From: Rehmannia glutinosa
Lineage: Eukaryota; Streptophyta; Magnoliopsida; Lamiales; Orobanchaceae
NCBI GenBank assembly: GCA_016081115.2
Contig: CM071932.1
Coordinates: forward strand, 61,070,267-61,134,266
Length of the DNA stretch: 64,000 nucleotides
Direction of reading: 5' to 3'
A program made the position numbers and the translations under genes. Every line of letters starts with the position of its first letter. The first letter of the stretch is position 1. The notes beneath the pieces are model-generated. The model was not told the DNA's origin and did not search any database. It saw nothing but the letters and a program-made list of their open reading frames with translations. Of the stretch, positions 13,401 to 25,700 are shown piece by piece.

Positions 13401-15082
13401 GCTTCGCGTCCTCACCGCTCTAGCCCGCTTCGTTTTCTTTTCCGAATCTGCAGATATTGATACAATTATCCTCGTCAAGGGCTTGCAACACTCGTGTCAA
13501 CCTCAAGAAACCTCAAGAGTTCTTCTTCTTCAAAGAATGAACTCGGTCTTTCAAATCACTGGATAGGCTCGCCTTCCATTTTCTCCACTCTCGCAGATGA
13601 TTTTGGATGTCCGGATACAATGGAGAGTACATGATTACATCGTCTTCATCATTCTCTTGTTGGCCCTCGTTTCCAGGGATTAAGGGTAGCAGCGACTTCG
13701 CTACTCGACCTCCTCGCAGCCTCGGTGTGGAGAAACAGCCCTGTCAGTGATGATTCGGTTGTCTCGATGTTCCTTGTTCCTCGGATGTTCTCTCTACAAC
13801 TGGTCCTCGACTTGCCTCTCGCTGATCGGCCTCAGAGACTTGGTCTGTTTCATCGATCACTGAGACTCTACTTCTCCAAAGAGTCTCTCGTATCTTCTCC
13901 AAATGAGTGGTCGACTCGGCCAGGTTCTCAAGCTCGGGCGCTTGAAAATTCTTCTTCTTCTTTTTTTTTGTTTGTACCGAGGGATTTCTGGTTCGGATAA
14001 GGTTTCTTCGAGTCCTGGGTGGCGGGGGCCTGTCTTGTCTTCTTCTTCGAGGAGCCGGCCGTCTTGGCTTATCGCTTCTCCTTTTCTTGACACCGGAGAA
14101 GGTATTTGAGGTTCCTTCTCCGCTGCAGCTGCAGGGGCAGGAGACACTGCTGCGGGGGCAGGTGACTTGGCTGCAGGGGCAGGAGCAGATTTCGTTTTCT
14201 TTGTTGCAGGGGCAGCAGTCTTTCTAGCGGCTGCAGGGGCAGCCTTTTTCTTTAGAGGAGAGGAGACAGTTGTATCTTCAGGGTCAGCTGATTCCCCCTC
14301 ACTCGTATCAGCCCTCTTGGCGTATGCTCTCTTCTTCAGGCGCGATAGGCTTGATCTCGAACATCCTCTTGTTTACATGGAACGCCTTTCCATGTCGAAG
14401 AGGGACTCCTTTTACCTCCATCAGCCGGCCAATCACTAGGCCGTATCCTAGGGAACCTCCAAACGTTCCATCCTCCTTGAAGGATTTGTTCCCAACATTC
14501 TGGCAGAGTCTGCTGTAGAGAAACTCAGCCCAATTCACCCTTCTTTTCTTTAAGGATCGCACCATTACAATCGACTTAGCTTTAGACAATGGTCAAAGTC
14601 GCCAAATTTGATGTCTATGCATTTGGCAATGATGTCCAAAGAATTTGTGGTAGTCCTCTTTCAGCCTCTTGTTAGTTGTGTAGACCACTTTTGCAAAGAT
14701 AGTCGGACTTGGCTACTTCCTTCCAAGCAAAGAATCAGTCGACCTCCTTCATGAATTTCCGACACTCCTTCCGCCGGTAACAAGCGGTGTTCTCGCCAAA
14801 TCCTTGGCGAATGATGAACTCCTTTCCATGAACAGAGGACTTGATGCCCTCATCGTTAACCTCGGCGTTCACGAGAACTCGCGCGACCTCTTCCACATAA
14901 ATCATCGGAAACTCCAACGCCGAAATGGTTTCACCAGACGTTTCCAATTTCTCAAGAATCTTCTTCACTAGGGTGTCGTCGGACCTCTGTTTCACCATAC
15001 CATCGAAATCCACAAAAGAGACCCAAGTGTGGATTTGCTTTCCTAGCTTGACAAAATCATGAGTGGATGCCATTTCTCGCAT
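10487..15082 (-). pseudogene. Env-like / 'plant transposon protein' region downstream of pol
   Basis: A start at 15082 (MREMASTHDFVKLGKQIHTW) opens a frame to 14735. It continues in other frames at 14308-14589 (RVNWAEFLYSRL...SLGYGLVIGRLMEVKGVPL), a pattern known from SIRE env-like and 'putative plant transposon' proteins. Then follows an Ala/Pro/Lys-rich stretch (14120-14270, AAPATKKTKSAPAPA-like), a long poorly readable Ser/Glu-rich part, and a C-terminal charged helical segment (10487-10700, RIEEENKRQTQLWEERQRK) that looks like a coiled coil. I see no signal peptide or clear fusion peptide, so an envelope function is not supported; the name is by position and family. Frameshifts throughout. 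Confidence 0.6.
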
Positions 15083-15636
15083 TTTTTACCTAACGAAACT
15101 TAGAAAATGATCCGAGGATTGAAAGGGTTTGGAGAGAAAATTTTGCTTTTGCTTTCAAGAGAGAGATGAACAGTTTTTGGTAAAGTGGGAGAGAAACGGA
15201 CGAAATGGTTTAAGTATGGTTCATGAAAGGACGTGTGGGTGGTTTTTGAAATGTGATCAAAATCAACGGCTTAGATCTTGCACGTCGATTTGCATTTAAT
15301 GTCTCGTATTTAATGCGGCAGCATTTATATCCAATCATAAGCTTGGTGTGCGGCTTTTGCCTCAGACACGCCATAATTATGCTTGACGTCATTCTTAAAA
15401 ACATTCTCGCTTAGTAAAAACGATCGCGTTTTTGTCACTTTGCTCATAAATGACTCAGCTTGTCCCTTAGCTGATTTAACTCTTCTTCTCATCGCTTCCT
15501 CCTATTGACTCACCACACCTAACTCGACATGTGATTTTTCTGATACTACTGAATTACGAATTCAGCTCTTTTTCCTCTTTTCATGTTTCATCTCTTTTCT
15601 TTGAGTCTTCTTAGTGTCAACTCAGCTCAATTAACC

Positions 15637-15918
15637 CTAACTCATGCTTGAGTTCTTCAAATCTTGACTCACATAATGGTTTTGTGAATATGTCACCAAC
15701 CGCTTATCGCTTGAAATATATTCCAAGGTGATGTCCTTCTTTTCAACATGATCTCTTATGAAGTGATATCTGACATCGATATGCTTTGTTCTTGAGTGCG
15801 ACACAGGATTTTGAGTGATTGCAATTGCACTTGTGTTATCACACATGATTGGAATTTCCTTTTCTTCAACTTCATAGTCTCTCACCATTGTCTCATCCAT
15901 AAGACTTGGGCACAACAA
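15637..15918 (-). pseudogene. RNase H domain of the SIRE-like pol
   Basis: Shows the copia RNase H end: CDNTSAI, then NPVSHSRTKHIDVRYHFIRDHV and ITLEYISSD. This removes the RNA template during reverse transcription. The frame is separate from the RT pieces upstream, so the pol reading frame is broken as given. Confidence 0.88.
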
Positions 15919-16119
15919 TGCCCTTGCAGCCTATGTATTCTCGTCACTATAGAGGTGGCTATTGAATTTTGCTTTTTGCTAAACTAGAAATTAGCCTATT
16001 TCCAAGCATTTGACATGTGCCTCGAGGTGCTCTTCCCCGTCAACTCTACATCCAAAGATAGTCGTAGTCCGAATAGCCAATTAGCTTGAATCCACCTTCC
16101 TTTGATACCATAAGCCAAC

Positions 16120-17205
16120 TTATTGGCTTCCTTTAAAATATCCCAAGATCCTCTTGGCCGCAATCATGTGGCTTTCTTTTGGAGCAGATTGAAATCTTGC
16201 ACATACACCTACAAAAGAAAAGGTGATGTCCGCCTCGCTTTGTGAGAGATAAAGCAATGATCCAATAAGTGCTTTGTATCTTGTTGATCTACAGCCCGAC
16301 ATCCGCATCCATGTCCATTTTGATCGATGTATTCTTTGGTATTTTCACGTAAGACTTCTCTTCCATACCAAATTTCTTCATTAAATCTCTCGGTGTATTT
16401 TGTCCGACTTATGAAGGTTCCATCCTTCACTGTTTCACTTGGAGTCCAAGGAAGAATGTCGCCTCTCCCATCATGCTCATTTCAAATTTGCTTTGCATAA
16501 GATTTGAAAATTTATCACACAAATCTTTTATTTGTGGATCCAAAAATGATATCATCCACATATATTTGAACAAGCAAAGATACTCTTCCTATCTTGAATT
16601 CTCAAGAGTGTTCTGTCCACTTTGCCTTTTGTGAATCCGTTTCGAATCGAGAGAATTGTGACAATGTATCATACCATGCTCTGGGTGCCTGTTTCAACCC
16701 ATATAGAGCCTTCTTGAGTTTGTATACTTTATCTCCAAGAATCTTCTCTCAAATCCTGGAGGTTGTTCAACATACACTTCTTCTTCCAATAAACCATTGA
16801 GAAATGCACTTTTACATCCATTTGGTATACAATAAAGTTCTTGTGAGCTGCATATGCAAGAAACATCCTTATGGCTTCCAATCTTGCCACAAGAGCAAAT
16901 GTTTCATCAAAATCTATCCCTTCTTCTTGGCAATATCCTTTGGCTACCAATCTTGCTTTGTTTCTTACCACAGAACCTTCCTCATTCATCTTGTTTCTGA
17001 ATACCCATTTAGTGCCAATAACATTTTGATGGGTAGGTCTTTGAACCAGTTCCCACATTTTATTTCTTTCAAACTGATTCAGCTCTTCTTGCATGGCTTG
17101 AATCCAATGTGTGTCATCCAATGCGTGTGACACATCTTTAGGCTCTATTTGTGAGATAAAGCATGTGAACATTGCTTCTTGTTGAGCTCGATCTCGTTTT
17201 GACAC
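16120..17205 (-). pseudogene. Reverse transcriptase of the SIRE-like pol
   Basis: 17205-16729 reads [53 protein letters not shown] and YQMDVK, the N-terminal RT blocks of copia elements. At about 16536-16590 the - strand gives LLVQIYVDDIIFGSTNK with the YVDD active site. 16308-16120 gives YKALIGSLLYLSQSEADITF and AAKRILGYFKGS, the RT/RNase H connection. Pieces lie in different frames. Confidence 0.9.
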
Positions 17206-17766
17206 CTTCTCTTACATCTCCAATGACTAGTTCTCGTGGATGGTCTCTCACCATCTTACATCAAAGTTGGAGTAAGTTAGCCGGATTCATCGTCTTGCGC
17301 TTGTGTTGCTTTGATCAGCTCTCTCATCATCACTTAGCCGCAGATTTTCCACTATTTTTGAGACTCACTATCTCATCTTCATCCGGGTTTATAATTCCAA
17401 ATTTTCAAACTTGAGATAGGGACTCTTCGCATGGTTGGTTGATTTAGCTTATCACCGACTCTTCAATGTCTTCTCCATTTACATTTGGCTCATCAAACAC
17501 CGCATGAATGGATTCCATTAACCATAGTCCTCTTGTTGAGTACTCAGAGGCTTTGCTTTCACAGTATCCCAAGAAGATACCTTCATCGCCTTTAGCATCA
17601 AAAGCCTTTAAATTATCTTTGCCATTGTTATGGATGAAGCATTTGCATCCAAATATTCTAAAATATGCAACATTTGGCTTTCTCCCCGTCCAAATCTCAT
17701 AGGAGTCTTTGTCACCGTCTGCTTATCATGCATCTATTTTGAGTATAGCATGATGTGTTTATTGCT

Positions 17767-18360
17767 TCACCCAAAACTTTTAGGTAGCCCCGCTTCACTA
17801 ACATGGTCCTTGCCGCTTTTTAAGAGTTCTGTTTCCTTATTTCTCGCAACTCCATTTTGTTGTGGAGTCCTTGCTGCAGATAATTCATGACCAATACCAT
17901 TTTCAATACAAGATCGAGTGATTATACTATTGACAAACTCGGTTCCTCGATCTAATTTTGATAATGGTTTGACTCTTCTCATTTTGGATTCTTTTCATCG
18001 ATTGTGGTAGTTTCTGCAGAGTTTCTTTCTTCTTACACATGAATATTGTCCATGTATATCTTGAGTAGTCATCTACTACCACCAAGTGTATTTCTTCCCA
18101 CTTATGCTAGCTTGGTTCAATCGGACCAAATAGATCCATATGTAGCAAGTGCGATTTCTTGTTGAAGATGGACATGTCTTTTCTTTGAATGATGATTTGA
18201 TTTGCTTTCCCATCCGCATGCATCACATACACTTTCCTTCTTGTATACTCGAGTCCGGAAGTCCTTCTACAAGATCAAGCTTTCGCAAGCTTGTTAATTG
18301 TTTTGAAATTTAGGTGACTCGGCTTTTTGTGCCACACCAACTTGATTCAAATGTGTTTTT
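17767..18360 (-). pseudogene. Integrase core of the SIRE-like pol
   Basis: 17982-17767 contains RGTEFVNSIITRSCIENGI followed by LSAARTPQQNGVARNKE, the second Asp region and the PQQNGVxRN block with the third acidic residue typical of copia integrases. Upstream (about 18000-18360) further integrase sequence is present in shifted frames. It would insert the cDNA into host DNA. Confidence 0.85.
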
Positions 18361-18450
18361 GCTAGTAGACAAGTGCTTGGTGTTGCATTGACCAATTTAC
18401 CACATACATGTTCTTTTGTCTCGCATCCTTGCAACACAACCTCATAGGAT

Positions 18451-18781
18451 TCATGTTCTTGATTTGGCATATACCCATGTTGAATCCAACATTGTAGCCT
18501 TTGTCACGAGTTGGCTAATACTTAGCAGATTGAATTTGAGTCCTTCAACATATGCAACATCTGTGATTATTAATCCATTTTTCTTGATAGATCCAATGCC
18601 TCTTATTTCTCCCCCGAGCTTCATTTCCTCCAAATATGACTTTTGCACCTCGACTTCCTTGAATTTTGATAGATTTTTCTTGTTACCTGTCATGTGCCTG
18701 GAATGTACCCACTATCCATGTACCAGGTTCCTTGGCACTCAGCTGCTCCTTGAACCTGCAATCAAGGAAGTTAGGTTTTAG
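18451..18781 (-). pseudogene. Aspartic protease / GAG-pre-integrase segment
   Basis: About 18690-18720 on - gives WYMDSG, the catalytic DSG of the retrotransposon protease, followed in a shifted frame by the usual His-Met-Thr-Gly block (MTGNKKNL at the start of the next open frame). 18693-18451 continues with GLIITDVAYVEGLKFNLLSISQL, the conserved GAG-pre-integrase entry. Confidence 0.82.
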
Positions 18782-19928
18782 GTACCCATACTTGCCTGGG
18801 TCTTGAGGGGTTAGTATTGTAAAATGATCCAACCAACCTATAGCTAAATGATTTGACTCTAAGGGGTTTCCATCTATCGCCCATAATCATAATTAATTTT
18901 GGCAAATTGCTTGGGGGTTCTAGGTTCATACAAATTGTCTCTTTTGTCAGTATGCTTGTGTGTGTGTTTCAAAGAATTGCCTGCTTTGGGTAGTTGTGAT
19001 ATCTCTCGAGTGTAGTGCCTAGGTGCATATGTGTCTGGGTGAAAGCTCTTATACCTTTGGAATGGCCTTTGCCGAGTTCTGGCCTTTGCCACTTAGACTT
19101 ATATTCCATAGGTCTTTGCTGAAAGTTCACATTATCCCAATCAGCTTGTCTTGGGTACTTCTACCATTCCCATCATATGTGTTTCTTTTATAGAACTTCT
19201 GGGGTTTTTGGTAGCTCTGTTTCTTCTTTACAAAGTATTTCCTGTTTGGAGTTTGCTTAGGAACTCAGCTGGATTTCTTCTCAGCTGTCCTCTCAAAGAC
19301 ACTCAACTCGGCCGTTTTCCTTTTCCTTTATAACCAAGGCCAGTTTGCTTGTGATTGTGCTTTGGAATAAATGTGTGTGCACCATTTGGAGTTTTGGATT
19401 TTTGAGATACTTCATTACTTGAAGATCCTTTTTCCAAAATCACTTTTGGAGCTTGACATAGCACAGAGAGAATTAAATCCTAAGCTGTCTTGTCTCCACA
19501 TTCTCTTTGACTCATAGTAAGATCATCCAATGATTTAGATGCCTTAGTGAATGAGGCAATCACATTTTTGAGGTCATTCTCCCTCTTTTCTATAGCAGTT
19601 ATCTCTGTTATTAGCTTAGCATTTTCAAATTTTTAGACTTTCATTCTCATCGGCTATTTGACTTAGGATACTCGGCTCCTTAGTCACCGTGAGTTTTGCT
19701 TTTGAGTAGGTTGTTTTCCTCATTTAGTAGTGTGTGTGAGGATTTAATGTGTTCAAAATCTTTCATCATTTTGCCTAATGAATCATAAAGATCGCTGGGT
19801 GATGAAGTGTGTGTGTCACACGATCACTATCACTAGAATCGAGTGTGATGAATTAGAGTGTACCTCATCTTCTTGGTCAGTTGGTCTTGTTCCTTGGCCA
19901 TCAAACAGATCAAGGCTTCTTCTTCGAG

Positions 19929-20990
19929 TCACTTGAGTAGTCGCTTCACTACTCTCTCGAATCGGTTGTGTCTTTTGACTTGGTCGTCTGAGCGCCTCTC
20001 GCAGCCAACATTGCCTTTTTTCTTTTCTTGTCTTCTTTCTCTCAAGACCTTTCTTTCCTCTTCATTCCCGTATTTGTTGACTACAGGATATGGGCAATCA
20101 ATGGCATAGTGACCTGGTTTCCTAGCCCAAAGATAGATTTTCAACCTTTTGATCGCTCTTTCCATTCTTGGATTGTCACCCTTTGATATTCAACTTTTTG
20201 AAGCTCGCTCTCTTGGTTGTCCTATCTTCCCTTGACTTGGAGGAGCCGAGTGTCTTCCTCGGAGGATTCGCCCTTGCCTCTCTTGTAGTTCTTATTGAAG
20301 AACTTGTTAAACCTTTTAACCATCGGGGTTATTTCCTCTTGGTCAATGACTTCTTTGACCTCGGCTCTTTTGCCATCTTTAACAATTAGAGCAAATTGCT
20401 TTTGGGGCACAAATGTCTCCTCCTCGGTCTTTTCTTCTCACTCAAATTCGTAGGCTTTGAGATCCGAGAATAGCTCATGGTTGGATGTCTTGGATAGGTC
20501 CATGGAATGTCTCGGTGCCATGACCTTCATTTCCCATTCACCGAGACTTCTTAGAATCTTCATACACATTTCCTTCTCGTGTATATTCTTTTCCAAGTGC
20601 GATAGCTCGTTGGTAATTTACGTGAACCGAGCATCCAGTTGATCCAAGGCCTCTCTGCGATCATTTTGAAATTCTCAAATTTCTCAGACAAAGAACCGAT
20701 AGTTTATTTTCCTTGATTTTCTCGAGCCTTCACAAATCAATGTTAGCTTGTCCCGCATTTCTTTAGCCGTTTTGCATGATTTGACTTTATTGAACATGGC
20801 TTTGTCCAAGGTTTTGTAAAGAATGTCCTTGGCCACATTGTCCAAGTTATATCTTTTTCTCGTCATCATTTGTCCATTCAAATTTTAGTTTTTCAACCAT
20901 GACTGTCCGGGAGCAACATCCTCTTCACCTTCAAATGCAGCTCTCTCTTACAAAATTGTGTTCACTTTTAAAATTTGCAGTGGCCCATCC
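19929..20990 (-). pseudogene. Gag of the SIRE-like element
   Basis: 20881-20684 carries KAMFNKVKSCKTAKEMRDKL, the UBN2-type gag motif. 20410-20222 is the helical FNKFFNKNYKRGKG region. 20165-19929 has ARKPGHYAIDCPYP, the remains of a CCHC zinc knuckle. 18874-19900 between gag and protease is Lys/Thr/His-rich linker in broken frames. Gag would form the particle and bind RNA. Confidence 0.8.
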
Positions 20991-21221
20991 TCTATCACTA
21001 TCCATATCTCATCGTGTAATGCTGATAGATGAGCTTGCATACGAATTTTCCAATCATCAAATTCTTCAATTGTGAACATAGGGATGCGTGTCAAATTTGC
21101 TTGCATGATAATAACTTTTGCTTTGGTAAAAAGAGTTTTGAAAGATCAAGTACTAAAATAGACTTTGAAAAATTTGGAGATCTAGTTCAAGAACTCATGC
21201 GGAAGGCTCAATGAACCAACC

Positions 21222-21233
21222 GCTCTGATACCA
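21222..21233 (-). other. Primer binding site (initiator tRNA-Met type)
   Basis: TGGTATCAGAGC on the - strand, two bases inside the right LTR. This fixes the orientation: the right LTR is the 5' LTR. Confidence 0.95.
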
Positions 21234-21235
21234 CT

Positions 21236-22783
21236 TGTAGGTCCCAAGGGGTGTGAGTGTAAGGTTTAGAAGAGGGGGTTGAATAAACCTTACCAAATTT
21301 TTGAATTAGTCCTTTTAAATATTCAGAGTTAATACTTCACAGTTGTGTCCTTGATGGACAGCTAAGTTAGTTAATCAGCAGAGTTAGTCACTCAACAGAC
21401 TCGACCGAGCCGTTGATAGAATAACTCACTTGTTTTGACTAAAGACTTAACTCGACCGTGATTTGTTTTCAAATGCCAAGACTTAACACCCTTGAATTTG
21501 GTTAAGTTTGTTTTAATACTCGGTTTTAGCACTCGATTGATTATCAATTGATAGCAAATTTATCAAGATATAAAAATAACATGCAGAAATTAAAGTGATG
21601 AAATGTAAATGACACAATAAGTTTTTATAGAGGTTCGAAGATGGGGTAATTCTTCTACTCCTCTCTTCTCCAACTCCTGGAGGAATTCACTAAGTATTGA
21701 TCAATATACAAAGTGGTTAATGATCCCGATACAAGTCTTGATCACACAAATGACTTGATCCTTTGGGACTCGATCCGAGATGCCTTGGTCACACAAATGG
21801 CTTCTCATACGACTCGGCTTCTTCACAGGGCAGTTGCCTTGCTATTACAGCCCACTTGCTCAAGCTTCTTGGATTTGATCACGAAGCCCTCCAATAACTT
21901 GAGACTGGTTCGACCTTGAACCTTCCTATAATCCTCCGTGGAATGTAGACCCCTTGAATCTTCAAAAATTTCCTCTTCAACTGATTGAAGTAATCTTTCC
22001 TTCACAGGTGAGTGTTGGATTGATTTCCTTCGTAATGTAGGCTTGAGGATTGATCTTGAATGATTTGAGAATATTTTAGGTTACATTCAAATGTTTTCTT
22101 GAATGTTCGTGGTTCGTAACCTACTCTCGAGTTATTCCTCGGCCTTTTATAGTGATCTTTCAAAAATCAGCCTGAAGGGATAGGCTTATTTTTTAAATTC
22201 ACTTGTGGTCGTTGCTTGTCTTGTTGCGATCCTTGAATTTCCATTTCCTCGTATGAATGATTCTTGACTTTTCGTAGTTCGACATGGTGCGGTGCTTCCC
22301 ATTGGTTTATTCCTCTTGCACGCTTCGGGACCGAGCACTTCGAGAAAGGTAGTATGGAAGTATTACTTGTTTAAGTAATTCTCTTGATTTACGTCACGGA
22401 TCGGATCTCTTTCATTATCTCGACTTGACCGCATTTCCTTGACTTCCCCAGAATTCGAGTCACCTTCCAATCATTGGATGACTCTTCTGTCACTTCAATC
22501 TTGAGACTTGGCTATCTTGAGTTGACTTGACTGATACTTTACTCAGCGCATCTCAGTTGTACCTTCAGTCGAGTTCATGTCTTCTCTTCTTTGCCACACT
22601 CACCGCCTCACAATGAGTCTTCCTTTTGTCTCTAGTTGACTTCTTGCATGTTTAGGCATAGCCGACTTGACTCACTCGACCACCCTATCTATTACAATGC
22701 AATTTACAACAAAAATGGGGTGCTAACTTCTATTCTAAGTTTTACATGGCATTCATCAAAATCTACAAAATAATTTCCCAACA
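21236..22783 (-). repeat. Right LTR (5' LTR) of the SIRE-like element
   Basis: About 1,548 bp. Same ends as the left LTR, followed by TSD ATAGT at 22784-22788. It has a short insertion of about 40 bp against the left LTR near 21820-21860 and a systematic excess of CG-containing variants. Confidence 0.93.
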
Positions 22784-22798
22784 ATAGTGTATTTTCCA

Positions 22799-25700
22799 CT
22801 AAAATAATCGAGCATTTGGAGTCTTGGAACCAAACTTATTGGCTTGAATAGAATTAGACAAATCAGTAGTTTTCTTCTTTCCCTTTTCAAAATTGCCCTT
22901 TATCCTTTTTCTTCTTCCCTTCGTAATAGAACGAGTAGGGTCTTGTAATGTAGATGAACTTGAAGCAGCAGATAATTCATTTTGCTCAATGAAATCCAGT
23001 GAATTATTCAATGTTGTAATAGCAGAATAATCCCTGTTATATCCTTCCTCAATGATTCTCCTTGCTTCTTCATTCACTTGACATTTCAACACAAGATCAT
23101 TATATTTTCGCCGTTTCATGACGCCAAGGAATACAATCATTAGGTTTGTTAGGCTTTTCAATTCTATTAGTTAACTAGCTTGTCCCATACTTCAGGTTTC
23201 GCAATTCTTCTCCATCTTTTTAGGATATACATTTCTGGTATCTTGATTTGAGAATGAAGATGAAGTACTCTTAAGGAATGGCAACACAAAATACCACATT
23301 CTTCAAATTTCTTGCAAGAGTAGGTGATCATTTTTCTTAAAGGATCATACATCACACGGTTTTTGTCTCCATCCCCAATATGAGTAGAAATGTCATAAAC
23401 ACTCAGTATCTCGTCTTGATGAACTAGACTACAAGTAGTAGAAATTGATGCAATAAACTCAATCTCAAAGTCTTTGAAAAGCGTCAATGTATATACCTCA
23501 AAAGCGTGCTTTAACATTCCAATTAATTGTAGTGTAGTCGCTGAAATTGATCTTGAGGATTGGAATTCATCATATCTTCTTTCATTCTCCAATTCTTCAC
23601 TAGCTCCTTGAAAATCCCAAAAAAATCGGTCAAGCTTGTTGTTTTTTTGGCATTGAATCCCATTGCATTGTTAGTACTTTCACTTCGTTGTGAAGATAAT
23701 ATTCCAGTTGAAAAGAAGTCTTTGCTCAGGGATGTGCACAATTTGTCTTTTAGATCATATAAACGTTGAAACCAAGTTTAATCTTCCAAACCATACTTAG
23801 AAATCATAGTGCTCCAGCAGTCTTCAAACTCATTTTCATTTGCACAAGCTGACAAGCATTTCCTAAAAGTATTTTTAAAGGAAGTGTTGCTCTTCAACTG
23901 TCCGAATCTGCTTAAAGCATTTTGGTAAAGATGCCATTGGCATAGTCTGTGCTTTGTTCCAGGGAAAACCTATAATTTTTCAGGAAAGGTGTCATTATTA
24001 TCAATAAAAGTATATTTCTCAGATAAAGTATTATTAATTTTAATACAAGAAGAATAAGAAAGTCAGTGTACTGACAACTTAATAAAAAGTATCAAATTTT
24101 GTACAAAAAGTATCATTTTATACTTATAAAGTATTATTAATTTTAACACAATAGATATCCCAGTGAATATGATAATTTTTCAAAATGTATACCTTTTCTA
24201 TCGCATTAGCAATCGCCTGATCTTGATCGATAAATAATGTGATTGGACATTTGCCTCACATTGCTTTCTTAAATACTTCAAAAAGCCACACAAATGACTC
24301 GGTCTTCTCATTAGATAAGAATGGGCATCCGAACATTACATTTTTCTAATGATGGTTGACGCCAACTATTGGAGCACAGATCAAGTTATATCTATTTGTT
24401 CGATATGTTGTATCAAAGATCACAACATCTCCAAATAGTTGATAATCCTCCTTCATCATGGAGTCTCTCCAGAATACATTACTCAATTTGGCCATATCAT
24501 CCAACTTGACTGTAAAATAAAAGTCTTCTTCCTCAGCTTGTTTTTTGTACAACATTTGTACTAATGTTTGTACATCCCCACCTTCTATTGCTTTCAATTT
24601 CAAACGGTTTACAAAATTCAAATGGTCTTTGATGGTATGGACAACACTTTGGTCTCCACCCGCTTCATGTGCCATATATCGATAAGAGTCAGTTGGTCTC
24701 ATGCCAGAAGATACCATATCTTCTATAGCATTACCCTTTTCATTTGTAATCCTTCTTTCTGAACGATGAAGGTGGCTCCACTTCGTTCTCGTGAATGAAT
24801 TATTATGCACCTCAATGTGATTAATGACTTCATAAACACCATCATCAGTTAATTTCACTCTTAATGAAGCATTGCACCCTGTGCGTGTATGGGGAAAGTT
24901 TTTCGTTTTTCCCATTATTGTCCTCTTTGTTCCTTCACATGAGCATACAAAGTACTTTTCTATCACTACTCCATTGTCCTTACATCTAGTGGTCGGTTTA
25001 CGTGCACTAAATCCAAGTGCACGACCATGGTCACGATACAACTTATACATATCTTCAATTGTTCTCTTTTTACACCAATAAGAGAACCCGTTATATCTGC
25101 AATAATTCAGACAGAAAAATGCCACATTATAAAATGTATTACTCTTACTGTAAAATATAATACTTTTGCAGTAAAATATAATACCTTCATCTATTTCCAG
25201 TGTGTATGTTGTTCAGTAATGGTCGTTGCATCGACTTGTTCACCTAGCACAAGTTCATTGTTGTACATGTAAACCAATAAGTATAATAAAAACGTAATAA
25301 AGTAGTAACTTTATTCAGATAAGTTATTTATATTTACCTTCGCGTTGTTCTACAATAACTCAGCCAGAAAAATGCCACATTATAAAATGTATTACTTTTC
25401 CTGTGAAATATAATACTTTTGCAGTAAAATGTAATACCTTCATTTGTTGCAAGTGTATGTTGTTTAGAAATGGCCGTTGCATCAACTTGTTCATCCAGCA
25501 CAAGTTCATTGTTGTACATGTAAACCAATAAGTGTCACGAAAATATAATAAAGTAGTAACTTTATTCAGATAAGTTATTTATATTTCCCTTCACATTGTT
25601 CTGCAATGATTCAGCCAGGAAAATGACATATTATAAAATGTATTACTTTTAAGGTAAAACATAATACTTTTGCAGCAAAATGTAATACCTTCATCATTGC

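Larger units (their letters stand above)
8594..22783 (-). mobile_element. SIRE/Maximus-type Ty1/copia retrotransposon with env-like region, 14.2 kb
   Basis: Two long direct repeats start TGTAGGTCCC and end CCCAACA, and are flanked by a perfect 5-bp TSD, ATAGT (8589-8593 and 22784-22788). The PBS (TGGTATCAGAGC on -, initiator tRNA-Met type) lies next to the right LTR and the polypurine tract next to the left LTR, so transcription runs on -. The order on - is gag, protease, integrase, RT, RNase H, then about 5 kb of env-like sequence. YVDDIIFGSTN in RT, the length and the 3' env-like region fit SIRE/Maximus. Frames are broken in many places, although some breaks may be consensus errors (see findings). 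It inserted 11 bp beyond the transposase stop of the host MULE. Confidence 0.92.

Noticed and set aside
10487..15082. A true retroviral envelope gene
   Set aside because: No signal peptide, membrane anchor or fusion-peptide-like segment could be read; position alone gives the 'env-like' name.
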